DNA from: Lithospermum erythrorhizon
Lineage: Eukaryota > Streptophyta > Magnoliopsida > Boraginales > Boraginaceae
DNA length: 64,000 nucleotides
Assembly: GCA_019722365.1 (NCBI GenBank)
Contig: JADFUC010000638.1
Span: 21,642-85,641, forward strand
Direction of reading: 5' to 3'
Under the pieces are notes generated by a model. That model saw only the letters and a program-made list of their open reading frames with translations. It did no database searches and was not told where the DNA came from. This document shows positions 1 to 14,359 of this stretch, piece after piece (within the stretch, counting starts at the first letter, position 1; every line of letters begins with the position of its first letter). A program made the position numbers and the translations under genes.

Positions 1-1099
1 AGTCACCAAACATTTTTCCTTATCTCATACTGTCTTTCTTTCCTTTAGTTAGAATATTCATAGGGAATTTGTATACTGCTTTGTTGTATACCCTAAAATT
101 ATACTAAAGACGAAATTGTTATGTTAGAAGAACTTGATGTTATAGAACAAAATTACTTTTTCTATTACTTGATTATAAGATTTTATACATTATATTTCCC
201 TCTTTTAAATTTTGAGATTACTTCCAAGTCATTTAAGACAATGTTCAACTCAAATTAATGTACGGAGAAAAGGAAAATTTCATAGTTCCTTAATAAATTA
301 CCTTTTTTCTTCTAAAACATCACAAAGGACATAGAATGCGCGCTAAAGGCTTAGGAAATGATGGTCAACACATAAGGAGGCAGTTTGGTTTGAGGTTTCA
401 CAAATATCAAGGAATTTTGACAGTAGGAGTAGGAGCACTTACTTGAAGGAATGATAACTTACAGAGGCAAGTGCTCTCTGTTGTATTACTGTCTAGTCAT
501 CTCATTGAGTTATTGAACTTATTGACCAAGTTCTTTGTTTAGACTAGAGTCAAACCACTACTATTCAGATTATACTGATACCGAGCGCTTACTCAATTGT
601 GCTCAAAACACACTACTTCAGTAATGGCCGTCGTCCTGAAGGCTGAAGCAAGGCAAATAAGAAAGTGTGTAAACTGGTGTTTACCCTAAACTCTTTCAGT
701 TAAAGGTAGCTTAGTACAACAAATGCAACCTTTTTTGCGTCATGTTATGATAGATACCACAGGTTCCCAAATGCATTAATGTTAAAGTACCCCCACACAC
801 CCAACAAATTGTAATAGTTGAACTTTTGACATGTGTGTTACATACCTCTTGAGCTAAGGGGAACTAGAGCAGTTCTATTAATTTTCTCTAAGGTATATGA
901 AGCTGTTGGTGACTTGTCTTCTTCTCATCAAATATTAGTTGTTATTTTTCTTTCCTATGTGTGCCTGCAATAGTTGTATTCTTCTTTATTAACATGGAAT
1001 TGAGGGGATGGGCCCTTTTTCCATTCTTGCTTATTTCTGGTTGATTATATGTATTCTAGAGTCTGGAACCACTTCAAAATCAATGTCATTGCTTTCAGA

Positions 1100-1850
1100 T
1101 TTCATTCAATCGCTTAAGCAGTTAGAAATAATATAGCTTTGCATTTTATGCGACTTACTCCATGCAATTGAGTATCTTCATAGTGAAGGAAAGATTCATA
1201 GAGATATTAAAGGTTTGTCCATTAGTTTAATGGTGTTTTGCCTTATGTATAAGTTTCCAAAGAGTATAATATTTTTTAGTGTTGTTTGTGCTTTTTTGTA
1301 ATAATTGTTTAAGATGTAGGGCATTGACTAATTCCCAAGATAACTTAATGATCAACTCACTAAGGCAGCCATTTTTCAGCCATATGTGGATACACAATGT
1401 ATTCTGCTCTCCTTTGGATATTACTTTTGTACACTTATATTTTGGTTGGTGAAGTAATAATCCAAAGCTATTCATCAATATATAAATTGATCCATGTCAG
1501 TTACATGGAGGACTGTTTTGACATCATTTTCCTGACTATGTTGCAGTTCCTTTCCATGCAAGACATTAATGAAACTTGTTTAACTGGATCTTATCTCAAG
1601 CATCTGTTTATTTATTAGTTCTTGAATTTCAGCTGCAAACATTTTGCTGACAGAAAGTGGTGATGTCAAGGTATTCCCTTCAGGTCTATATACTTCTAAT
1701 ACTATCGGCCAGGAATGGGGATTTATTTGGTTAAAGTTTTGGTAAAATATTTGGTTCGCTTTGTTCCTAATCGCCTTTAATTCTTTTTGAAGTAGAGTTT
1801 GCAGACTTCAGTGTCTCTCTTGATGCTCAGGCAATTTTCTAAGAAGGAAG
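1100..1850 (+). pseudogene. Degenerate kinase-domain exons of a MAP4K-alpha/Ste20-like gene
   Basis: Three exon-like blocks precede the intact exons of the downstream kinase. The block at about 1100-1212 reads LLHAIEYLHSEGKIHRDIK, the catalytic-loop HRD motif, but upstream of it the expected sequence is scrambled and all three frames are stopped between 1100 and 1140. The block at 1633-1670 encodes AANILLTESGDVK and looks normal. The block at 1798-1850 should carry VADFG and the residues before the activation segment; it reads ADFSVS, so the DFG glycine is serine, then meets TAA at 1840-1842. It is 53 nt long where a phase-0 exon must be a multiple of 3. The glycine-rich ATP-binding lobe is not visible in the first 1100 bases and may lie upstream or be lost. 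What is seen are the lesions; that the locus is a pseudogene is inference. Assembly error is the main alternative. Confidence 0.6.
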
Positions 1851-2337
1851 GTATTACATTGCATGTTTATTGAGTATTTCTCCCTGAAGAGATTAAGCAT
1901 TTTTTCTCATTACTGAAATTTAATAGCTGCTTCATCACATGAAGAAAGAGTTCAATCACTTCAATTTATTTTCTATTTAATTCGTACTACCATTCTTGCT
2001 CTACCCTTCACACTCTCTCTATTTTCTAGTACTCAGCCCATGTTCTAACCCTTAGAGGAAGGGATATTTAAAGCCCATTAAGTTCTGTGAGCTATGCTTC
2101 TTTCTATTTTTCCTCTTTTTTTGTTGTGCTCACTCACTGACGGATAGTATGGACTATACTTTTTTGTTAACTGACATGCACTTCTATACATCCCTTTTCT
2201 GCACTTTCTTTCTTCATTGAAACCAAAAAAGCACATTGCGTATCCACATTGAACATCCATGCGTATAGCATTTCAAGTTAATGAAGGTCGTGCTTATAAA
2301 GTTTTATTGACATGAGCTCATGCAATTAGACATGCAG

Positions 2338-6870
<4,533 letters not shown>

Positions 6871-7056
6871 GAGATGAAGTCTGATGATAGTGTTTTGGTG
6901 TCTTCATCTTCAGACCTTGAGAGGGCTTTTTATTATTTATGTACATATCAGTGAAAAGATATAAGTTGATTTTTTTAATTGATTTTGTTTTTGTGGGGGT
7001 TATACATAATTTGTGTATTGCTAAAATGTTCTCCGAAAATGGGATCATGTTACACT
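6871..7056. other. 3' flank of the kinase gene
   Basis: Short AT-rich stretch following the TAG stop at 6868-6870. It presumably contains the 3' UTR. I see no canonical AATAAA signal that I would assign with confidence. Confidence 0.35.
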
Positions 7057-7417
7057 TAGATCCCCAATAGAGGCACGTTTAGTTCCTGATATTGTCACGT
7101 TTGTTGCAGTTTGGTCCTCAAATTGATGATGGCGTTAAAAGCTAACAACAATTATTGATTTCTGCCATCGAGGTATTTGTTGATGGGTTTGCTGTGGTCT
7201 CATCGGAAAAGGGTATGTTAGGGAAATTTTATCTTTGCCTGCAGAAATTCATCAAAACAGTAAATTTGCTCAATAATCAAAATAGCAAATTTATTCTAAA
7301 AGTGGAACTCAAATGCCTACGGTTTGTCTTTTAAGGTTCCCATCAAATTGGGGATCAAATAGCAATAAATGTGACAATATTAGAGACATTGTTTATGATG
7401 TAACTATTGAGGATCAC
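7057..7417. mobile_element. MITE-like element with long imperfect terminal inverted repeats
   Basis: The left arm (about 7057-7131) contains GATCCCCAATAG, then ATATTGTCACGTTTGTTGC, then CCTCAAATTGATG. The right arm (about 7331-7417), read in reverse complement, contains GATCCTCAATAG, AATATTGTCACATTTATTGC and CCCCAATTTGATG in the same order. The arms are about 75-87 bp around a centre of about 200 bp with no coding potential. This is the architecture of a non-autonomous DNA transposon or foldback element. The superfamily is not determined because I did not find a clear target duplication. It lies under 200 bp beyond the kinase stop codon and may supply 3' UTR or terminator sequence. Confidence 0.6.
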
Positions 7418-9609
7418 CACTTTTGAGGATCATTTGGCAGTTCACTATATATTATGGAATAGCATCATTGAAGTTACCTTGATGATCTCGTTGATACTTG
7501 AAACTAGTTCTCTCCAACGCATAAATGGTTGGGAGTTCATGGTTTCATCATTTTTGAAAAATTAAGTTCACCAGAAGACATTAGTACACCTCAACAAAGT
7601 ACTACCGTACTTGTTCAATTTATCTTGGATCATAGAAAATACCATATGAATCTTAATCATGAATGTTACTTTGCTCCAGTTTTCATATTTATTTAAGTTG
7701 TGCCAGAAGCATGATGAGCTTAATATGTAATGCTTCTGTCACTGATGCTACTTGTTATCAGATTTGGCAATATTTTTTCTATGAGCAGGCGGTTGAGAAA
7801 TTATATTAATTGATTTTTGAATCAAATTCATGAATATTGACATTATTTTCGAGTTTCTTTCATTGAAGCAATTATAAAACAAAATGAGAAAAACTAAACA
7901 TGCATGTAAACTTTAAAAAAATTGAGACTTTTCACATTTTAAATTTTTTCTCCAATGCTTTGTTTCACAAATGGAACATAGTTTAGGGATTTTCTAAAAT
8001 AGAAAATGTTTCTAACATTAAGAGATGGAGGGAGTAACTCATAAAATAATCATTCTAAAAGAGGGTCATAATTATTATGGAGATCATCACCCAGATCAAC
8101 CTCCCATTCAGAACTTCGAAATTCCATCTTTTGGAAATTGAACCATTTTTTGTGATTGCCTTTGAATCTTCAAAGACTTTAGTCATACCAATCTCTATAT
8201 ACAAAAACTTACAAAAATGTACCCTCTTTATTAATATGAGTACTATATAAATAAGTCCATCTGCAGAGATTGAATCTTTTTCATGATGGTAAAACTCGAA
8301 TACGTTTGCACAAATTGGGAACACCGCGTGCAAAACCATCTCCATCAGCTGCCTGGTCCACAACAATCCATGCCACCATTGAAACAAGAAGCCTGATCTT
8401 ATAATTGCATTGTGGAATTTATGAACACATGTATCAATGCACATGAAGGCTCGCTTTCACCTCTAATTCAACACCATTAATTTGTACAAAGTATTTGTCT
8501 TCACATTTTATTTATTTGAGGAAGTGATACATATAGAGACAATTGTATTTTTTGAGTGATATATTCCAACATTTATATGCACTAGTAATATATTACGCTA
8601 AGGCTGCATCGCCGACAAAATTGATCATTTAAATTAAATTTATTTTATTTTTTATTTTATAATATCTTAATAAGTAGTATTTAATTTTAAGGATTTAATA
8701 AGATAACGTAAAATTTTGTCCTTCCTTCTAAGAGATGCATTAGAATGAAATATAATATAAAGTTTCTTCCTTTTTTGTATTCAAATTTTAAACAATACAT
8801 TATTAATCATATTTAGTTTTTTTCTTGAATTTTAATTTTATGGTTTAGACTATCGACATATCATTGCCTATCATTTATAATTTCTTATTTTTAAAATTTT
8901 AAGGTTACTATCTTTCATTTTTCATATATAGTAGTCCATTAGTTTCTTAAATCAAGATGTGATTTATTGATGGACAAGAACAATTAGCAAACTTCATAAA
9001 ATATTATTCATTTATAATTGTTAAAGATGCTAAATCGAGTATCATTAGTCCCTTTATTATAATCGGAAAGGCACATTTATATTTTTTTTTCTTTAATTAA
9101 TTTTGCAAAGAAAAAACAAATATTTATTTTATGCACAATTAAGTGAAGGAAAAAATATCAATATGTTATATAAGATACATTAATCTATTAATATGTATTT
9201 ATAATCATTCATTTATTTATAGTTTATACTAATCTTTGATGTTTAGGTCATGTCAATTTTTTAAGAATTAATTTTAATAATGATAATAATATATGAAATT
9301 ATGAAGATAAAATCTAAATAATGAAGCATAGAATTCGATCCCAATAAATGAAATCTAGAGAGTTATTGTAACTCCAAATAGGGTTTAACTTTTAGCTTCT
9401 GCTTTTTTTCAATGGGCCATCCACACTTTAATTCTTATTCCTTTTAAGTAGTTCATAATCTTAATTATAATTCCATAATATAAAACAATAATTTTAAAAT
9501 CATTAATCTAAGATATTAATTAGAATTCACATAATTATATATTAATATTCATTAAAATAAATACTTTCAATAAATAAATAAATTGAACTAAGGACGTATG
9601 CATTTGCAG
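7418..9609. other. Intergenic AT-rich DNA
   Basis: No gene recognised. From about 8580 the sequence is very AT-rich with many short A and T runs. A 129-codon minus-strand frame at 8055-8444 has no recognisable domain and is not called as a gene. Confidence 0.5.
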
Positions 9610-10375
9610 AATATACATACCAAGAATTTTGCTAATATTCCGATGATCAATCAGAAGAGCTAAAAGTTTAGAAATTGATTTCATCTTAATGAACAAATGA
9701 ATTTAATCTACTAAAATAAAATAAAAAGAATTAAGGAAGACCAAATAAAACTTATCAGAAATCATAAAAATAATAAGCATTAATATTCATTAGCAACACA
9801 GTCACCTGCACAAGATGTATGTAAACTATAGAAAATAATCGAATATATCAAGAATAAAGAATATGCTAACTTACCAAGATTTCTCACAATTTATCTTGGA
9901 AGATTGTATGAGTTTAAAGCATAAAAATTTATTGCACCCTAAAGAAAAGTGAATTTAGTCTACTAAAAGGAAAAATAATGGAGATTTATTTGTGACATAT
10001 AAAATATATAAAAACAATTAAATATATTGAAGAAGCAAGAGTAATATAACTTACCAAGATTCTTATCGATTGTCTTGAAGATTGTGTACAATAGGTAGAA
10101 AACTAAAAAATTTATTACATCCTAAAGAAAAGTGAATCAAAACTACCAACATAAAAATTAACTGAGATTTTTTGTGATATGTAAAATATATAAAAAAAAT
10201 AATTGAATATATTGAAGAAGAGAAATATGTCAGTACTTACCAAGATTCCTGTCAATTGCCTTGAAGATTGTGTACAAGAACGAGGAAGCTTAAAAGTATA
10301 TTGCATCTAAAAAATGTAAATTCAATCTGCCAAATTGAAAAATAAGTGAGATGTATGTGTAACAAAAAATGTAAG
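9610..10375. repeat. Tandem array of diverged ~180-bp units
   Basis: The anchor TTACCAAGATT recurs at 9871, 10051 and 10237, giving periods of 180 and about 186 bp. Each copy continues with a TCTTGGAAGATTGT or CTTGAAGATTGTGTAC block, an AAATTTATT block, then CCTAAAGAAAAGTGAAT, then AAATATATAAAAA and AATATATTGAAGAAG. A more decayed copy starts near 9619 (TACCAAGAATTT). At least three clear units plus one partial are present. No protein is encoded. The unit length is in the nucleosomal and satellite range, but with so few copies a short local minisatellite or a repeat inside an old transposon is as likely as a satellite. Confidence 0.75.
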
Positions 10376-10953
10376 GTCGTCGTAATTAAATTCATGAATG
10401 ATGATTTTTAATTAATTTTAAATACTAAAGTAACTCTAAACTTTCATTTACTCTAAAACTTAATGAGTTTAATTTATCTTAAATACTAAAGTAACATAAA
10501 ACTTTCATATTCATCTTTATTATTGATATTCTTTTTCTTTATATTATTATTAAATTAAAGAAATTATACCTCATAAGATAATAAACTAATATTCATTTGT
10601 ATTACTAAGTCATATCTTATTATATCGTACTTATTTTTCATTTTTGTTTTCCTACGATATATTAAATCTTATATTTCACTATAAAAAGTATCAAAATTGT
10701 CCTAAAAATGTTAATGTCGTATATTATTTTTAAATATTATTATTACAATGTATACTTTTCTTTTAGCTATGATACATATATTTCATTATAAAAAATATGC
10801 AACCAAGGATGTTTAGGTATTCAAAAAATTAAAAGAAATGACTTTCGATTTTTGTCTAAATATAAAGTGTGGATTAAAAAAACCATTTTAAATTATGTAA
10901 TAATAATAGAAGAGCCAGAGTCATGTAGCATCAAGATGTAACTTTTTCAAAGA

Positions 10954-10956
<3 letters not shown>

Positions 10957-10996
<40 letters not shown>
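10957..10996. repeat. (TA)n microsatellite
   Basis: An uninterrupted run of about 20 TA dinucleotides. It is a likely hypervariable locus and a site where replication or assembly may slip. Confidence 0.95.
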
Positions 10997-10999
<3 letters not shown>

Positions 11000-12409
11000 C
11001 AATAATGGAATATTACTTTGATTTGGTTTATTTTGGTTCATGATACATTCAATAACAATTTGTGACTATATATATTTTGTCCCTATAACATCCTTCATTC
11101 TATCTCTTAATAATTTAACAAATATAAAGATACGAATCTTGTTAATTATGAACGAATAATACGTACTCCTTCCATTCAAGAGAGATTATTGTTAAATTTA
11201 CCCCCAATATAGACAATATTTTGGGATTGAGCGAATAATAAATGCTCCATGCCTCTACTATTGTCACAACATATTATCTGCTTTGAATAATGATGGTTAA
11301 AAATCAATTCTAACTAAGAGTTATCTACAAAAATATATGATCGGATTTGTACTAGTACATGTCAATTAAGCATGCATACACACATTTGTGTAAGTTTCGA
11401 ATATGAAACTAAACATGATAATATATATATATATAAGGGCAAAGTTTTCACATCATCATGTGTCATACTTTGTTAATTGAAAAATATATCCATCTAAACA
11501 TAATTCCTGAAAAAAAAAATCACCACTCTCACATTGATCTACATGTAAACAATTAAGATAATTACCAAAATACATAACTACCAATACTCTTTATACAAAG
11601 TGTTAATTAGGAGAACCAATGAAATCACCATGTATTTGCTTGCAAAAATCAAATATAAATTTTTTTTTATCGTTACTTCACTTGAGTATCAAGTATCAAA
11701 TATTATGAGAAGATATGAGACTTGTTGGAGGTATGAATACAATGAATTCGTATTGCAATTTATAACTCATCATTTGATTCATAAATATTGATGTATGGAG
11801 AGGATAAAATTTAACAACCACCACATATCGATAACTTTTGTTGCTCATTTACTTGCTTTTAAATTGGTATTCCATTCATAAACTAAATATATTATACTAG
11901 TACTCTTAAAACAAAAGTTATTATAAATCAAAATTGAATTATAAATCAATTTTACTGAACGAATATACCTGATCAGACACCGATAACTAAATTTTAATAT
12001 AATAATATATTGTTGACATTTTAGTAACAACAAAATGTATCAAAGTTTGAAGTGGACACTTCATCAATAATTCCCTTTACACAATTTAGCATTGAACTAA
12101 TAGGTTTATAATGATTCGTTTAAAATCTCCAACTAATGATTAGAAACTACAAGCATTCATCGATCCATCAATAAAACTAATAAACAACACAATAATAATT
12201 CATATATACCAACAATGTTCCATAGTACTTAACTACCTCATTAGTTACTGCTTGCCAATAAAAATACAACACATCTAGATAGTCATGAAAAAACAATAAT
12301 AACCATCAATCGTCTTAGTACACCTAATCATCATTCAGTACTTAAAAAAGATTTCTACTTAAGTCAACCATGCATTAGAAACTTCAAACCCTAGATTTTA
12401 TCAATATTC
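10997..12409. other. Intergenic DNA downstream of the NAC gene
   Basis: AT-rich, no gene recognised. A short TA run lies at about 11420-11435. The part closest to 12410 should include the NAC gene's 3' UTR, whose end I cannot place. Confidence 0.5.
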
Positions 12410-14150
12410 CTAACTCCACAAGCAATCAAACTCAGATGAACCACCTTTCCTATTATCCATCCCTGGCCAGTTATTATTACCAAATGGTCCAAAACCACCA
12501 CCCAAGTGGTGACCTCCGCCACCACTTCCTCCACCGTGCATTGGTGGAGTACCCATTGTAGGGAACAAGAAATTGTTCAACTGAAGATTCTCTTGAAGCG
12601 ACTTCAAACTAGGGAAACCATTTGAAGCTCCATAGTTGTTTCTTGACATACGAACTGATGAGGAGCTAAAAGGGTCAAGAAAATCATTCAAAGTGGTAGC
12701 TGATGGTGGAAGAGTATTATCAAACATGGAAGTTGCATTGAAACTTGGAGTAATTGTTGTCATGGAGAAACAGGGCACGTGCTCTTTGGAATTGGTGTCA
12801 AGATTATCTGTTGAGGTGGCGGTGGTTGTGTAGGGAGATGAATCGAGAAGCGGTGGCAGAGAGACGGAGGAGGGAGAACCCACTTCTGGGTAGTGGTGGT
12901 TCATGATGGTGCTCAGCCGTTTCTTGCTGCCGCTTTCGGTGGCGCCACCACTAGTGCCACTCTTCTGGAAAACCCTTGAAATCACCCACTCATCCTACAA
13001 CAAGTTGGACAGGGAAGAATTTCATATCATGCTCATTTTGATTTAAAGAAATAATGCTCAAGAAACACATAGAAATTTGATAACTTAGAACATAGAAATT
13101 TGATAACTTTTAACAACATTTAACTAGGAAAATATTTTTTTATTAGGCAAACACTTTATAAAATAATAAAAGCTCTTACATGTTCTCTACGATTCAGGCA
13201 CAATTACGTACAATAAATAACCGATAACATAAAAACTTGATAATAGCTTTTAATAATAGTAGTAATTATGGTTTTTTGTATCTAGATTCCGGTGGTCGTC
13301 TTCTAAAACTACATTTGACTTGGAGAACATGATTTTCAAAGAAATGCTTAAATTCAATAGAAGAGGAAGGTGTATAATTATATATACCTTGGAGCTTCTA
13401 GAGAGGAAATGGTAAGCAAATTTCCCCTCAAGGCGATATTCATGCATGACCCAATTGCTTTTTTCTCCTTTAGGAGCTCTACCCTTGTAGAAGACAAGGG
13501 TTTTCTTCATACCAACAAGAGCACAGGTCTTTGAGCTGTAAATCTCCCTATCTTTCCCAGTAGCTTTCCAGTAGCCAGCCTCAGTTGCCCTGTTTGTTCT
13601 CAGTCCAGTTGGGTACTTCCTGTCCCTTAAGCTGTAAAAGTACCACTCTTTCTCCCCCATTTTAGCTTTGCCTATTAACATAAGAACAATAATCAAATTG
13701 GGTAACAAAAAAATGTTAACTTAATGATCACGGGATATTAATTGTTGGACAAGATCCCTAGTTCGAGTACTTCTAATGAGAAGAGACGATTTTTCTAAAA
13801 AAGTCAATGCATCAAGGTTGGCATATAATGTAAAAGCTACTGAAATTCATCATGTTCTAATAAAGTTGGAGGATAACTTGAAGAACAAAGTGTGCAATAA
13901 GTTTCGGTAAAAGGGTAAAAAGTCTAATCTAGAAAATAAAAAATGGAATAGTGAAATCACCAGGAAGCTCCCAGGGTTCACATTTGTTGAGATCAATTTC
14001 AGTAATGGCCCTTCCATTGAAGTTACTATCAAGAACCTTCCTAAGAAGATAGTAAGTGATGAGTTCTTCATCTGTGGGATGGAACCTAAAGCCAGGTGGC
14101 AAGTTAGCTTCACTAGTGTTCTCATAGTTGTGATACTGATAAAGATCCAT
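12410..14150 (-). CDS. NAC-domain transcription factor, NAM/CUC1/CUC2 clade
   Basis: Three exons on the minus strand, 13961-14150, 13388-13671 and 12410-12994 (190+284+585 nt), join in frame to 352 residues; introns are 289 and 393 bp with GT-AG ends. The start gives [20 protein letters not shown], close to the short CUC/NAM leader. The NAC domain has subdomain [20 protein letters not shown] (about 17-35), [17 protein letters not shown] (48-63), [16 protein letters not shown] and [29 protein letters not shown], and [13 protein letters not shown] (159-170). The [14 protein letters not shown] segment and [18 protein letters not shown] are diagnostic of CUC1/CUC2/NAM rather than CUC3 or ORE1. 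The tail has [10 protein letters not shown] (199-209), the miR164-encoded EHVPCFS (229-235), a glycine-rich stretch (313-327) and a terminal EFDCLWS. Family members are nuclear DNA-binding activators that set organ boundaries and start shoot meristems. Orthology within the clade cannot be settled without a tree. Confidence 0.93.
12763..12783 (-). promoter_or_regulatory. miR164 target site in the NAC mRNA
   Basis: The mRNA strand here reads GCACGTGCCCTGTTTCTCCA, preceded by A. Compared with the complement of plant miR164 it differs only at miRNA position 21 (unpaired end) and at position 8, where a G:U wobble replaces G:C. The site encodes EHVPCFS in exon 3, the conserved place in NAM/CUC genes. 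Cleavage by AGO1 would be expected between the bases opposite miRNA positions 10 and 11, limiting expression to organ boundaries. miR164 itself is not in this window. Confidence 0.92.
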
Positions 14151-14342
14151 TCTTGAAAATCAGTTGAAGTGAAATTTAGGGTTTTGTTGGAAAACTAGGA
14201 AACTGAAAAACAAGTAAGAAAACCAAGTACTTCAGAATTTTGGAAACATTTTAGAAACCAAACAAGTAGAAAACTTGTAAAAGAGAAATGAAGTAGGAGC
14301 TTGAATCTTTAGTTTGTGAGGTTTGCAAAAAAGGCTTATGAA

Positions 14343-14350
14343 ATTATATA
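14343..14350 (-). promoter_or_regulatory. Putative TATA box of the NAC gene
   Basis: The minus strand reads CTATATAATT about 195 bp upstream of the NAC start codon. If used, transcription would start near 14315 and give a 5' UTR of roughly 165 nt. No other promoter element was identified with confidence. Confidence 0.4.
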
Positions 14351-14359
14351 GAAGAATAA

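Noticed and set aside
1..1099. Search for the glycine-rich ATP loop of the kinase
   Set aside because: No GxGxxG-type coding exon was seen on the plus strand; no feature is claimed in this stretch, which I read as intron or upstream DNA.
1397..1618. A 73-codon plus-strand frame near the kinase
   Set aside because: It lies within an intron between the HRD exon and the AANILL exon and has no relation to the kinase.
8055..8444. A 129-codon open frame on the minus strand
   Set aside because: No recognisable domain, no neighbouring promoter or splice structure that I can support, and AT-rich surroundings. It may be chance.
12636..12833. A plus-strand frame over NAC exon 3
   Set aside because: It is the antisense shadow of the NAC coding sequence.
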